Position numbers and translations under genes: made by a program
The notes under the pieces: generated by a model
What the model saw: the letters and a program-made list of their open reading frames with translations, nothing else
What the model was told of the DNA's origin: nothing
Databases searched by the model: none
Assembly: GCF_001942305.1 (NCBI RefSeq)
Contig: NZ_MKKE01000030.1
Coordinates: 1 to 52,431, forward strand
Origin: Saccharomonospora sp. CUA-673
GTDB lineage: Bacteria > Actinomycetota > Actinomycetes > Mycobacteriales > Pseudonocardiaceae
Reading direction: 5' to 3'
DNA: 52,431 bases
In this document: positions 1 to 7,822 of the stretch, one piece after another
How positions within the stretch are numbered: the first letter of the stretch is position 1
Layout: each line of letters opens with the position of its first letter

Positions 1-4
1 AGTG

Positions 5-60
5 TGATAAACGAAAACCGGAGGTCGAGGGATGATAAACGAAAACCGGAGGTCGAGGGA
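5..60. repeat. 28-bp perfect tandem duplication carrying a ribosome-binding site
   Basis: Two head-to-tail perfect copies of a 28-bp unit occupy 5-32 and 33-60. Each contains GGAGG followed 7 bases later by ATGA, so a Shine-Dalgarno and start segment is duplicated. The short frames that begin at 32 and 60 are proline-rich, overlap the 21-bp repeat further on and resemble nothing known, so no gene is called from them. The duplication could be a slippage product or an assembly artefact. Confidence 0.8.
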
Positions 61-124
61 TGACACTTCACCCGGCGGCAAAGCCACCCAACATCCCAGA
101 GACCTGCCCGCCGGCGAGGCACCC

Positions 125-187
125 CCACCCCCACATCAGCAACACAACGACGCGAACTACCAACACAGCGACGCAGCGTGTCAACAC
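125..187. repeat. Degenerate copy of dispersed 21-bp-period repeat
   Basis: CAACAC recurs exactly every 21 bases at 140, 161 and 182, with GCGACGC-like sequence between. The same spacing and core appear at 2352-2411 and 22982-23062, where the units are better conserved. This is the most degenerate of the three copies. It lies between the left edge and the convergent membrane-protein gene. Confidence 0.6.
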
Positions 188-212
188 GCCCCCAAGGCGC
201 CCCAGGGCGTCC

Positions 213-770
213 CTACGGACCAGAACCGCCCCGATGCCACTCCCCATCCGGTAGCCCCGAGACGAACTCGGAACTGGGTGACCGGACAACCACGAACGCA
301 CCGTCAGCCGATGTCCGGGCCCCGATAACCCGGGGAATGCTCCCGCGGGAAAACGGCCAGGCAGAAACGGGCAGGGCAACAAACCCTGCAGCCCCGACGC
401 CGGCCATCCACCCGGGAACGTCAACAAAGATGGCGGCAACGAACGGCGACGCGACCGCGAGCAACCCGCCGTAGAACAGCACGGCGGCGACAACCATCCA
501 CCGAGCCCGCATCCGCAAGCACCGCGAACACAGGGGCCATCCGGTGACCTCGGCGACCTTGACCTTCTTCGCGTAATCCCCGGCGTCCGAGGACATCGTC
601 AGGACGTTGGCGGACCACCACCTGCTGCCCTCGAGCTTGACGGACGACTGGAGTTTGAAGTCGCGGTACCGCGCGGCCGGCTCGCCGTGCCGGGTGCAGT
701 GCCTGGACACGTGTCCCGGCTGACCGACGAGTTCGGCCGGCAACGTGACAAGATCGGTCACCTGGATCAC
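213..770 (-). CDS. Hypothetical membrane protein with Cys/His pairs
   Basis: A 185-residue protein of unknown function. The N-terminal half holds an H-x4-C-x2-H-like patch (around residues 22-28) and a later CSRC pair (about residues 81-84), which could bind a metal. The C-terminal half has two hydrophobic segments (about residues 91-112 and 119-140), followed by a polar tail, so it is probably an inner-membrane protein with a cytoplasmic Cys-rich domain. It is transcribed away from the type VII secretion-like genes. No family was recognised. The codon pattern and the long hydrophobic runs support a real gene, but the downstream part overlaps a repeat-like region. Confidence 0.55.
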   Translation of the reverse strand: MIQVTDLVTLPAELVGQPGHVSRHCTRHGEPAARYRDFKLQSSVKLEGSRWWSANVLTMSSDAGDYAKKVKVAEVTGWPLCSRCLRMRARWMVVAAVLFYGGLLAVASPFVAAIFVDVPGWMAGVGAAGFVALPVSAWPFSRGSIPRVIGARTSADGAFVVVRSPSSEFVSGLPDGEWHRGGSGP

Positions 771-865
771 TCTCTACTCTGGCGTCCGTGAGGGGAACGG
801 ATCGGCGCCCGCAGGAGTCTACTCGGTGAGCGACCCGACAGCGGCGCCAGACGGAACGGAGGAGC

Positions 866-1183
866 ATGAGCGGTTTCGATGCCGACGCCAAGGTCATCGG
901 CGATTTCGGCGAGTCGTTGAATGCGCTGGCCGGCGACGCGGCCAAGGCGAGGGACTACGCCGAGGACCACGTGCAGGCGGGCCGGGGCGAATCCGGCATC
1001 TTCCAGACGATCGTCGGCGTCCTCGACGACGCCCGCGGGGCGCTGCGGAACAACTACGAACGGCTGCGCAAGCTGCAGGACTCGGCGGCCACCGAGGTCG
1101 ACAAGGCCGCGATGCTCTACGACAGCGAGGACAAGGCCGAGGCCGAACGCATGGACAACACCTACCCCGAGGCAGGCGCGTGA
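866..1183 (+). CDS. EspC-like type VII secretion substrate candidate
   Basis: A 105-residue, helix-rich, acidic protein without Cys, of the size of small ESX/EspC-type substrates. Its tail contains Y85-x3-D89 (YDSED), matching the YxxxD/E signal of type VII secretion. The start at 866 has GGAGG placed just upstream. The next gene begins 1 base after the stop, so the two are surely co-transcribed and may form a secreted pair. The family assignment rests on size, predicted helical hairpin, signal motif and neighbour; it is an inference. Confidence 0.65.
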   Translation: MSGFDADAKVIGDFGESLNALAGDAAKARDYAEDHVQAGRGESGIFQTIVGVLDDARGALRNNYERLRKLQDSAATEVDKAAMLYDSEDKAEAERMDNTYPEAGA

Positions 1184-1184
1184 C

Positions 1185-1907
1185 ATGAGCGACGCACCCT
1201 CAGCACAGCTGACCGAGCCGACCGCGTCGGACCCGATCCCGGATCTCGTCGAGAACGTCATCGGCGCGAGTCAGTACATCAGCGTGTCCTACTGGGTCGG
1301 CGAGGCGTTGGGCCTGATCACCGGGGTGAATCCGGGCGAATGGGCCGCCGAGAAGTTCGCCGGCGATTTCGAGACCGTGCAGAAGGCCGGCGTCGCCGTC
1401 GGGAACCTCGCCAAGTTCAACGAGGATTTCGCGGCCGAGATCCGCACCGGCCTCACCGCGGTGGGCGAGGGCTGGGCGGGCAACGCGCACGACGCGGCCG
1501 GGGAGTACTTCACCAAGGTCGCGGACACGATCGCCGGCCAGATCGACGTGTTGGACGGTTTGAGCAAGGACATCGAGACCGTCGCCGTCGGCATGTACGA
1601 GGCGGCCAAGGCCGTCAAGGGGTTCCTCGAACAGCTCCTGGACCTGGCGATCGCGATCGGTCTCGAGCTTGCGGCGGCCGCGGCGAGCAGCTGGACCGTC
1701 ATCGGGCCGATCCTCGCCGGTGCCGCGGCGGCGGCGACCATCACGAAGGCCATCGGCGTCTGGGGCCAGGCGCTCACCGCCCACACCACGGCGTGGAACT
1801 CGTGCCAGGCCTTCGTCGGGATCGTCGCCGGGTATCTGGGAGCGTTGGACGACGCAGAATTGCAGGCCCTGCCGGAAAGCAACTACAACCATCCGGGCGT
1901 CGACTGA
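1185..1907 (+). CDS. WXG-type ESX-associated protein
   Basis: A 240-residue protein with a WXG motif (W97-A-G99) inside a long helical region, as in WXG100/PPE-like type VII secretion proteins. This is followed by a glycine/alanine-rich hydrophobic stretch (about residues 165-200) that may contact membrane. It starts one base after the preceding EspC-like gene and precedes an acidic-tailed protein, which supports a small secretion-substrate operon. No ESX ATPase or membrane component is present in the window, so any secretion machinery must be encoded elsewhere. The start was chosen at the ATG at 1185, because longer extensions run back through the upstream gene. Confidence 0.65.
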   Translation: MSDAPSAQLTEPTASDPIPDLVENVIGASQYISVSYWVGEALGLITGVNPGEWAAEKFAGDFETVQKAGVAVGNLAKFNEDFAAEIRTGLTAVGEGWAGNAHDAAGEYFTKVADTIAGQIDVLDGLSKDIETVAVGMYEAAKAVKGFLEQLLDLAIAIGLELAAAAASSWTVIGPILAGAAAAATITKAIGVWGQALTAHTTAWNSCQAFVGIVAGYLGALDDAELQALPESNYNHPGVD

Positions 1908-1940
1908 GATGTCCGGTCACGGCACAAGCGGAGTCAGCTG

Positions 1941-2319
1941 ATGAGCACGCCCGAACCGGAACCCACTCTTGACGTCGCGCGCGGGGACGCAGCGATGTCG
2001 AAGCACCTCAGGAACACGCTGGGTGTGTTGCGCAGCAAGGTGGACGATCCACAGTTCAAGAGCCTCGTCGACGATGTCCTGTCCGGCCGGCGGAGCTTGC
2101 GCGACACGATGCGGCTGCCCGAGTTCTCCCGCGCCCTGGATCCGCTCGCGGCCCAGCGCGGAGACGTACCGCAACCTTTCCGACGAGGAGAAGGAGGAGC
2201 TGAGCCGGCAGGGCGAGGAAGGCCTCGAACAGCTCCGCGAGGACGCCGCCGCGTCGTCGTCGGACGACGACGACGATCCCGACGACGAGGACTTCAGCGA
2301 CCGCTCCTGGCTGCAGTAG
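1941..2319 (+). CDS. Acidic-tailed conserved protein, frameshifted
   Basis: The gene reads well in one frame to about 2156 (roughly 72 residues) and then continues in the +1 frame to 2319. That tail is rich in Asp/Glu/Ser, contains DDDDDPDDED and ends SDRSWLQ. Removing one base from the GCGCGG stretch at about 2156-2161 joins the halves into one protein of about 125 residues. It follows the WXG gene by about 30 bases and is probably in the same operon. The role is unknown; acidic tails of this kind occur in type VII secretion-associated chaperones, but I do not claim that here. The shift is most likely a sequencing indel. Confidence 0.6.
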
Positions 2320-2351
2320 CCCGCGCTCGGCGACGCCCCACCCCGCCCACG

Positions 2352-2411
2352 AGGTGCCAACACGGCGACGCCAACTGCTGACACGGCGACGCGGGGTGCT
2401 GACACGGCGTG
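2352..2411. repeat. Dispersed 21-bp-period repeat, second locus
   Basis: CAACAC or TGACAC cores start at 2358, 2379 and 2400, exactly 21 bases apart, each followed by GGCG(ACGC). Positions 2377-2409 are identical to 23028-23060 over 33 bases. The block sits between the stops of two convergent genes (2319 and 2415). Confidence 0.85.
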
Positions 2412-2414
2412 GGG

Positions 2415-2846
2415 TCAGTGGGTTTGCTCCAAGGGGGTCAGGGCTACGACCGGGATGACGCGGTCGGTCCTGTTCTCGTACTCGGCGAAGCCCGGGTAGA
2501 GCTCGGCCTGCTCGCGGTACTTCTCGGTGCGCTCCGGTTCGGGCAGGTCGACCGCTTCGACGTCCAGTTCGAGGTCGCCGACCTCGATCCTCGCGTGCGG
2601 TTGGGCGCGCAGGTTCCAGTACCACGCGGGGTTGGTGTCGGCGCCCGCCTTCGACGCGAACACCAGGTAGCGGTCGCCGTCGGCCAGGTACATCATCGGG
2701 TTCAGCCGCGGTTCGCCGCTGCGCGCGCCCACGGTGTGCAGCAACAACAGCGGCGCGCCCGCGAACTGCCCACCGACCTCGCCGTGGTTCGCGCGGAACT
2801 CCTCGATGATGCGCTGGTTGAACTCCGAGACGCTCGTCATGCTCAC
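2415..2846 (-). CDS. Deazaflavin (F420)-dependent nitroreductase-family oxidoreductase
   Basis: A 143-residue protein of the deazaflavin-dependent nitroreductase (Ddn/FDOR-A) family, which uses reduced coenzyme F420 in actinobacteria. Family hallmarks are the LLLLHTVGARSG segment (about residues 33-44), followed by RLNPMMYL, YLVFASKAGAD, and NPAWYWNLRAQP. The length is typical. The start may be the ATG at 2846 or the one at 2840 (third residue). The physiological substrate cannot be told. It is transcribed away from the zinc-regulated block and is separated from it by about 130 bases that include a Zur-like box. Confidence 0.9.
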   Translation of the reverse strand: MSMTSVSEFNQRIIEEFRANHGEVGGQFAGAPLLLLHTVGARSGEPRLNPMMYLADGDRYLVFASKAGADTNPAWYWNLRAQPHARIEVGDLELDVEAVDLPEPERTEKYREQAELYPGFAEYENRTDRVIPVVALTPLEQTH

Positions 2847-2943
2847 TGATCCTTCCGCTCGCGGGAGTGCGTTCCCCCACTCTCACGCAGCCCCGCCGAT
2901 TCCGCGAACGCAGACCGCACAGCCCCGAGCACACCCTTATTGG

Positions 2944-2955
2944 TAATGGTTTTCA
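2944..2955 (+). promoter_or_regulatory. Zur-like box upstream of the CobW-like gene
   Basis: TAATGGTTTTCA resembles the right half of the actinobacterial Zur operator TGAAAATGATTTTCA. The identical 12-mer occurs again at 4705-4716. The site lies about 23 bases before the GTG start at 2978, a good place for repression. The assignment is by resemblance and by the downstream zinc-limitation genes. Confidence 0.65.
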
Positions 2956-2977
2956 GTATCGTTTAGGGTGTGGGGTT

Positions 2978-4242
2978 GTGACCGACCCGCATCGAACTCC
3001 CGTCATCGTCGTCAGCGGCGTCAGCCCCGACGCCGACCGCGACGTCGCGCTGCGCCTGGCCGGCGGCGATCCGGCCACCGCGCTCGTCGCCCACAACCTG
3101 CGCCAGGTGTCGTCCGGCGTGGTGTTGCGCAGCGTCCTGCGCGGCACCGACGAGTCCACGGCGACCCTCGAACTCGCCCACGGCTGCGTCGCCTGCACCG
3201 TGCGGGAGGACCTCCTGCCACTGTTGCGCCGCCTCGCGGCCGACCCGGGCGCGAGCGGATCGTCCTGCAGCTCGACGAGGCCATGGACCCCGAGCACGTG
3301 TGCCTGGCCGTCCGGCACGTGGTGCTGGGCGAGACCACCGTGAGCGAGGACGTCGACATCGCGGCCGTCGTGGCGGCCGTGGACGCCCGCAGCTTTCTGC
3401 ACGACGTCACCTGCGACGACACCATGTACGAGCGCGGTCTGCACGGTTCGCCGGACGACGAACGCACGATCGCCCACGTCGCGCTGGCACAGGCGGAGTT
3501 CGCCGACGTCGTGGTGTGCGCGGGCCGCCCGGACGACGCGTGGTCGGCGGCCAGGACGACGGCCGTCCTCGAGCGCACCGCCCCGTCCGCCCCGATCCTC
3601 GAACTGCCGGTGACCGACCTCGACGCACTGCTGGCCGCCGTGCCGGCCGACGCACGCCGCGGCGCCGGTGACGATCCGCACGGCGCGCTGCTGCGCGGCC
3701 AGCCGCCGCTGCACGCCGACTGCGGCATGACGATCACCGTGTTCACCGAACGCAGGCCGTTCCACCCGGAGCGCCTCCATGACGCCATCGACGTCCTCCT
3801 CGACGGAGTGTTGCGCGCCCGCGGGCGCGTGTGGATCGCGAGCCAGCCCGACGTCGCGTTGTGGCTCGAATCCGCGGGCGGCGGGCTGGGAGTCGGGCAC
3901 CTCGGCCCGTGGCTCGACTCCCCCGACGCGCCCGACTGGAACGACGTGACACCCGAGCGCCGCACGCTCGCGTCGCTGCGCTGGGACCCGCTGTTCGGGG
4001 ACCGCGATCAGGAGATCGTCGTGCTCTCGCACGACGCGGATCCGGACACCATCGAGGCCGCGCTGCGCGCCGCCCTACTCACCGACGCCGAGCTCGCGGC
4101 AGGGCGTGACGAGTGGGCGCGCTACCCGGATCCGTTCGGGGCGTGGCACGAGGAACCCTGCGACGACACCGAGCTCGAACTGTCCGACGTCGATTCCGTC
4201 CACAACGGACCCGGCGGACGCCCCCGATCCGACGACGGCTGA
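2978..4242 (+). CDS. CobW-like metallochaperone with degenerate P-loop, frameshifted
   Basis: A CobW/YciC-family protein of about 420 residues. The N-terminal strand PVIVVSG is present, but the Walker A GxxxxGKT that should follow is replaced by a sequence without GKT, so GTP binding is doubtful. The metal-binding loop reads [12 protein letters not shown], a CxxC variant of the usual CxCC. The C-terminal CobW domain ([19 protein letters not shown], then RVWIASQPD) is intact. A one-base loss at about 3247-3252 splits the frame; adding a base restores the LAADPG...[14 protein letters not shown] region. The start is GTG at 2978, after a Zur-like box. The rpmF gene follows, forming a zinc-starvation operon. 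Confidence 0.8.
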
Positions 4243-4301
4243 CCCGCCGCCCCTACCCGTACGACAGTCGACCCGCGAATCCCGAAAGGACACCCGCCGC
4301 C

Positions 4302-4466
4302 ATGGCCGTACCCAAGCGCAAGAAGTCGCGCGCCAACACGCGCGCCCGCCGCTCCCAGTGGAAGGCGAAGGCGCCGGACCTGGTGCCGATCGTCGTGCGC
4401 GGTGAGCGCAAGCTCGTTCCGCGCCGGCTCGTCGCCTACTACCACCGCCGCTACGGCGACGACTGA
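4302..4466 (+). CDS. rpmF: 50S ribosomal protein L32, zinc-free type
   Basis: A 54-residue protein beginning [20 protein letters not shown], the L32 signature. It has no Cys at all, so it is the C-minus paralogue that replaces the zinc-binding L32 when zinc is scarce. The start ATG at 4302 follows GAAAGGA. It lies about 60 bases after the CobW-like gene and is probably co-transcribed from the Zur-box promoter. A strong bidirectional hairpin follows the stop. Confidence 0.93.
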   Translation: MAVPKRKKSRANTRARRSQWKAKAPDLVPIVVRGERKLVPRRLVAYYHRRYGDD

Positions 4467-4495
4467 ACGACCCACAAACGACATCCGACACAACG

Positions 4496-4526
4496 CGGGG
4501 GTGCGGTCACGGCGACCGCACCCCCG
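4496..4526. terminator. Bidirectional hairpin between rpmF and rpmJ
   Basis: A 13-bp perfect inverted repeat (CGGGGGTGCGGTC and its complement) flanks the 5-base loop ACGGC. It lies between the convergent rpmF and rpmJ genes and can terminate both. There is no clear T-run on either side, as is common in high-GC actinobacteria. Confidence 0.85.
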
Positions 4527-4541
4527 TCGTCGTCCCGGCGG

Positions 4542-4664
4542 TCAGCCCTGCCGCGCCTTGTAGCGCGGGTTCTTCTTGTTGATCACGAGTGTCTTGCCGT
4601 GCCTGCGCACGACCTGCGCGCCCGGCTTCTGCTTCAACGCACGCAGCGACCTGCGGACCTTCAT
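4542..4664 (-). CDS. rpmJ: 50S ribosomal protein L36, zinc-free type
   Basis: A 40-residue protein starting [20 protein letters not shown] and ending RYKARQG. It is clearly L36, but lacks the Cys/His zinc ligands of the housekeeping form, so it is the C-minus paralogue. The start ATG at 4664 has AGGAG upstream. Transcription runs leftward from the region with the second Zur-like box (4705-4716), about 40 bases upstream. With L32 it supports zinc sparing in the ribosome. Confidence 0.93.
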   Translation of the reverse strand: MKVRRSLRALKQKPGAQVVRRHGKTLVINKKNPRYKARQG

Positions 4665-4704
4665 CACCTGCTCCTTCGACGTCGGGTCCACTCAGTCTAA
4701 TCGA

Positions 4705-4716
4705 TAATGGTTTTCA
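4705..4716. promoter_or_regulatory. Zur-like box between rpmJ and the GHMP kinase gene
   Basis: TAATGGTTTTCA is identical to the box at 2944-2955. The wider AATGGTTTTCATT has inverted AATG/CATT ends. It lies between divergent rpmJ (start 4664) and the GHMP kinase gene (start 4763), so it could control either or both. Confidence 0.65.
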
Positions 4717-4762
4717 TTTGCAGCGGACCCGGGCCGTCGGCCCCATCGGCTAGGGTCGGCCC

Positions 4763-5707
4763 GTGCAGGACCCCGACGCGCGGACAGGACGCGGCAGCGC
4801 ACGCTGCCATCACGGTGAGCTGCTGCAAGGCGTCTTCCGTGACGCCGAGGGCCGCCCGCGCCGCGCACTGGTGACGCTGCCCCTGCACCGCCACGTGCAC
4901 GCGGAGTTCCGCGCCGACCCGGCCGGCCGCTGGACGGTCACGCCCGCCGACCGCAGCAAGGCCCTGCGCGCCGCCCGACTCACGGCCGGCGACGACCTAC
5001 CCGGCGGACATCTGGTCCTGCGCGGCGACATTCCGGTCGGTGCCGGCATGGGCTCGTCCACGAGCGACACCGTCGCGGCCATCCGCGCCGTCGCCGCCTA
5101 CCGCGGCACGACGCTCACCCCCGAGGTCGTCGCCGAACTGGCCGTTCGCGCCGAGGACGCGTGCGACCCGGTGATGTTCGGCCCGCGGCCACGGCTGTTC
5201 GCCCACCGCGACGCCGTGACACTCGAGGCGTTCGCGCCCCTGCCGCCGATGCGCGTCCTGGGCTGCGTCACCGGCGGCGGCGCGCCGGTCGACACGCTCG
5301 CGCTGCCCGAACCGGCGGCCGCCGACATCCCGGCGTTCGAGGAGTTGCGCGGCCGGCTGCGCCGCGCCCTGGTCGCAGCCGACGTCGCCGACGTGGGGCG
5401 GGTGTGCACGACCGGCGCCCGCCTCAACCAGTCGATCCTGCCGAAACCCGAACTGCCGACGCTGGAAGGAATCGCCGACGACACCGGCGCCGCGGGCGTG
5501 CAGGTCGCGCACAGCGGCAACGTCGCCGGCCTGATCTTCGGCGCCCGGCTCCCCGACGTCGCCGACCGGCTCCGCGCCGCGACCCGTCTCCTCGAGCGGC
5601 ACGGCATTCCCGTCACGGCCGAGTTCCGGCCCGCACACGACGATCCCCGGCCGGGAGCGGAAACGCCCGACCGGGGATCGTGTCTGCTCGGCGCCCGGCG
5701 CCGATAA
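4763..5707 (+). CDS. GHMP kinase, PduX (L-threonine kinase)-like
   Basis: A 314-residue GHMP-superfamily small-molecule kinase. The N-terminal HHGELLQG matches the GxxGELxQG strand of PduX, and the ATP-binding motif 2 reads IPVGAGMGSSTSD (about residues 91-103). The C-terminal AHSGNVAGLIFG fits motif 3. PduX makes L-threonine phosphate for the cobalamin nucleotide-loop linker, so L-threonine kinase is the best guess, but other substrates are possible. The start is GTG at 4763. The Zur-like box upstream suggests control by zinc. The last about 20 codons contain a 15-bp inverted repeat (5641-5680), so the extreme C-terminus may be non-conserved. Confidence 0.75.
   Translation: MQDPDARTGRGSARCHHGELLQGVFRDAEGRPRRALVTLPLHRHVHAEFRADPAGRWTVTPADRSKALRAARLTAGDDLPGGHLVLRGDIPVGAGMGSSTSDTVAAIRAVAAYRGTTLTPEVVAELAVRAEDACDPVMFGPRPRLFAHRDAVTLEAFAPLPPMRVLGCVTGGGAPVDTLALPEPAAADIPAFEELRGRLRRALVAADVADVGRVCTTGARLNQSILPKPELPTLEGIADDTGAAGVQVAHSGNVAGLIFGARLPDVADRLRAATRLLERHGIPVTAEFRPAHDDPRPGAETPDRGSCLLGARRR
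5641..5680. terminator. Hairpin inside the 3' end of the GHMP kinase gene
   Basis: A 15-bp inverted repeat with one mismatch (CGATCCCCGGCCGGG and its partner) surrounds a 10-base loop. It sits between convergent genes, although the kinase frame reads through it to 5707. There is no T-run. It probably acts as a terminator for one or both genes. Confidence 0.6.
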
Positions 5708-5716
5708 CCGTGTTGC

Positions 5717-7636
5717 TTACTCGGTGACCTCGAAGGTCAGCGTGTCGGTGAACTCGCGGCCGTACGAGTCGGTCGCGGTCACCTCGGCGGTGTGCTCACC
5801 GACCTCGAGGTCGGCCGGCAGCTCGAAACGCCACAGGTGCATCGCCGAGTCGGCCGTGCTGCCACCGTGCACGAGCTGCTGCGAGACGGCGTACGGGTCG
5901 GAGTACTCCAGCCCGATCTTGCGCTCCTCGCCCTTCATCTCCTGCGTGCGCGTGGCCTTCTTCGCCGGCGCGCCGTCGATGCTGACGTCCACCTTGGACC
6001 CCGTGGCACCCATCCAGAAGTTGGTGGTCAACCACGTCGTGCCGGCCAGATCCTCGGAGCTGACGACGAGCGGCTCGTCCAACTCGGGGGCCTCACCCTG
6101 CGGGTTGTCGTTCCACTCCTCGCGCTCCTCGGCCCAGTCCCGGTAGGTGGGGCTGTTGATGCCGAGCTGCGTCTGCACCGAGTCGTCCTCACCGGTGACG
6201 GTGTAGCGCTCCTGGAAGTTGTTGCCGTTCACGTCGAGCGTGAGCAGACCCGGACGACCACCGTCGCGGCCGATCGCCGTCGGGTAGCCGTTCTCGGTGA
6301 CCTCACCCGAGTACCAGTCACCCGAGATCGCACCGGCGGTGATGTGCGGGAACGGCAGCTTGTCGACACCCGCGACGTCCTGCCAGCCCTCGCTCGCGTC
6401 GCCTGCCTTCATGTTCTCGACCGTGTGGCTGTGGCCGGACACGGCGACGGCCTTGCGGCCCTTGAGCAGCTCGTACACCTGCTCGGCCTGGTCGACCTGG
6501 TGGATCGGGCTGGTCTGGTCGACCCAGTTGGTCAGGCCGATGTGGCTGGCCACGACGATGAGCTTGTTGCGGTCGACCTGCTCGAGGTCGCGCTCCAGCC
6601 ACGCGAGCTGCTGGTCGTCGATGGCACCGTTGTACTGCGGGTTGCCGGCCGGGTCGTCGCAGCGCTCACCGAGGCCGGGCATGTTGTCCTCGCTCGGGCT
6701 GCACGGGTACTCGACCGTGTTCAGCGCGACGAAGTGCACGTTGCCGATGTCGTAGGAGTAGTACGTCGGCGCGAGCTCGGCACGGTAGGTGTCGAGCGAG
6801 TGGCCCGGCGTCTCGGCGTCGAAGTCGAGGTCGTGGTTGCCCGGGAGGAAACGCGCCGGACCGTTGGTCATCTGCGCGAGGTCCTTGACGTCGTCGAACA
6901 GCGACAGGTCGTCGCCGACGATGTCACCCACGAACAGCGAACCGCAGCTCGCGTAGTCGTCGCGCGCGGCCATGTCGGCGATCGCGCCCTTGCGCGCGTA
7001 CTCGACCTCGGTGCGGTCGTAGGTCTGCAGGTCGCCCGCGATGATGCAGCTCTGCTCCGGGTTCGCGGTGTCGTCGCTCTCGATGAGCGGGAAGTTGACC
7101 GCGGACGGCAGCGGACCCGTCGGGGCGATGCCGCCGTACTTCAGATCGGGCGAACCCTCGGGCAGGTGGTTGTAGTGGAACTGCGGGACGTTGTACTCGT
7201 CGACCGGAACCTCGTAGCCCTCGGGCTGCGTGATGAACACGGTCATGTTGTCGAACGCGGGCAGCCGGTAGCGGCCCTCGCTGTCGGTGCGGACGATGTC
7301 GCGGCCGTTCGACACGACGACACCCTGCACGCCGGCTTCGCCGTCACTGGCCGAATCCTGGCTCTCGTCCAGGAACACCTTGCCGGTGAGGACGTTCGAG
7401 TCGGCCCGCTCGTCCGGCGTGCGGACGACCTCGACCTCGCCGCGGTAGACGTCCTCGTCAGTCTGCGCCTGCTGACCCTGCTGCTGGGCTGCCTGCTGCT
7501 GGGTCGCCTGCCGAACCTGCTGCTGCGCCTGCTCCTCGGCTCCGGCGGCAGGGGCGACGACCGCCGCGGACGTTGCGGCGAACGCCACGGCCGAACACGC
7601 CGCGACCACCGCCTTCACGGTTCTGCGCTCTCCCAT
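5717..7636 (-). CDS. Secreted calcineurin-like metallophosphoesterase
   Basis: A 639-residue exported phosphoesterase. A signal peptide (about residues 1-33, ending near APAAGAEE) is followed by a Gln-rich linker, an N-terminal beta domain (about 60-160), the calcineurin-like core and a C-terminal MetallophosC-type beta domain. The metal and catalytic motifs are visible: GDLQ, FVGDIVGDD, PGNHDLDFD, ASHIG and SGHSHT. The start is placed at the ATG at 7636, preceded by GGAGAG at good spacing, rather than the GTG ten codons upstream. It probably acts at the cell surface on phosphomonoesters or phosphodiesters; the substrate is not evident. It stands alone as a transcription unit. Confidence 0.88.
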   Translation of the reverse strand: MGERRTVKAVVAACSAVAFAATSAAVVAPAAGAEEQAQQQVRQATQQQAAQQQGQQAQTDEDVYRGEVEVVRTPDERADSNVLTGKVFLDESQDSASDGEAGVQGVVVSNGRDIVRTDSEGRYRLPAFDNMTVFITQPEGYEVPVDEYNVPQFHYNHLPEGSPDLKYGGIAPTGPLPSAVNFPLIESDDTANPEQSCIIAGDLQTYDRTEVEYARKGAIADMAARDDYASCGSLFVGDIVGDDLSLFDDVKDLAQMTNGPARFLPGNHDLDFDAETPGHSLDTYRAELAPTYYSYDIGNVHFVALNTVEYPCSPSEDNMPGLGERCDDPAGNPQYNGAIDDQQLAWLERDLEQVDRNKLIVVASHIGLTNWVDQTSPIHQVDQAEQVYELLKGRKAVAVSGHSHTVENMKAGDASEGWQDVAGVDKLPFPHITAGAISGDWYSGEVTENGYPTAIGRDGGRPGLLTLDVNGNNFQERYTVTGEDDSVQTQLGINSPTYRDWAEEREEWNDNPQGEAPELDEPLVVSSEDLAGTTWLTTNFWMGATGSKVDVSIDGAPAKKATRTQEMKGEERKIGLEYSDPYAVSQQLVHGGSTADSAMHLWRFELPADLEVGEHTAEVTATDSYGREFTDTLTFEVTE

Positions 7637-7822
7637 GGGTTTGCTCTCCGATGACTCGGGGACCACGTGGCCGACCGGATGGCCGGCGACCTGTCACCCT
7701 TCCGGACAGACCTGAACGGACCCCGCATAAACGGCGAACAGGAAAGAAAGTGAAGACCGTTCGCTAGTAGGTTCGGGCCACGGAGCGCGCACCGAAGGCC
7801 CAACGTTCACCCAGCCGTCACC

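Noticed and set aside
32..328. Proline-rich small protein starting inside the tandem repeat
   Set aside because: Low-complexity composition; it contains the 21-bp repeat and opposes the end of a more convincing gene.
5641..5680. A classical Rho-independent terminator
   Set aside because: The stem is strong but lies inside the kinase reading frame and has no T-run, so it is reported as a hairpin with moderate confidence only.
5792..7654. Very long open frame on the plus strand opposite the secreted phosphoesterase gene
   Set aside because: High-GC third-position bias keeps the antisense frame open. The product is Val/Arg/Leu-rich without domains, while the minus-strand protein has a signal peptide and full catalytic motifs.
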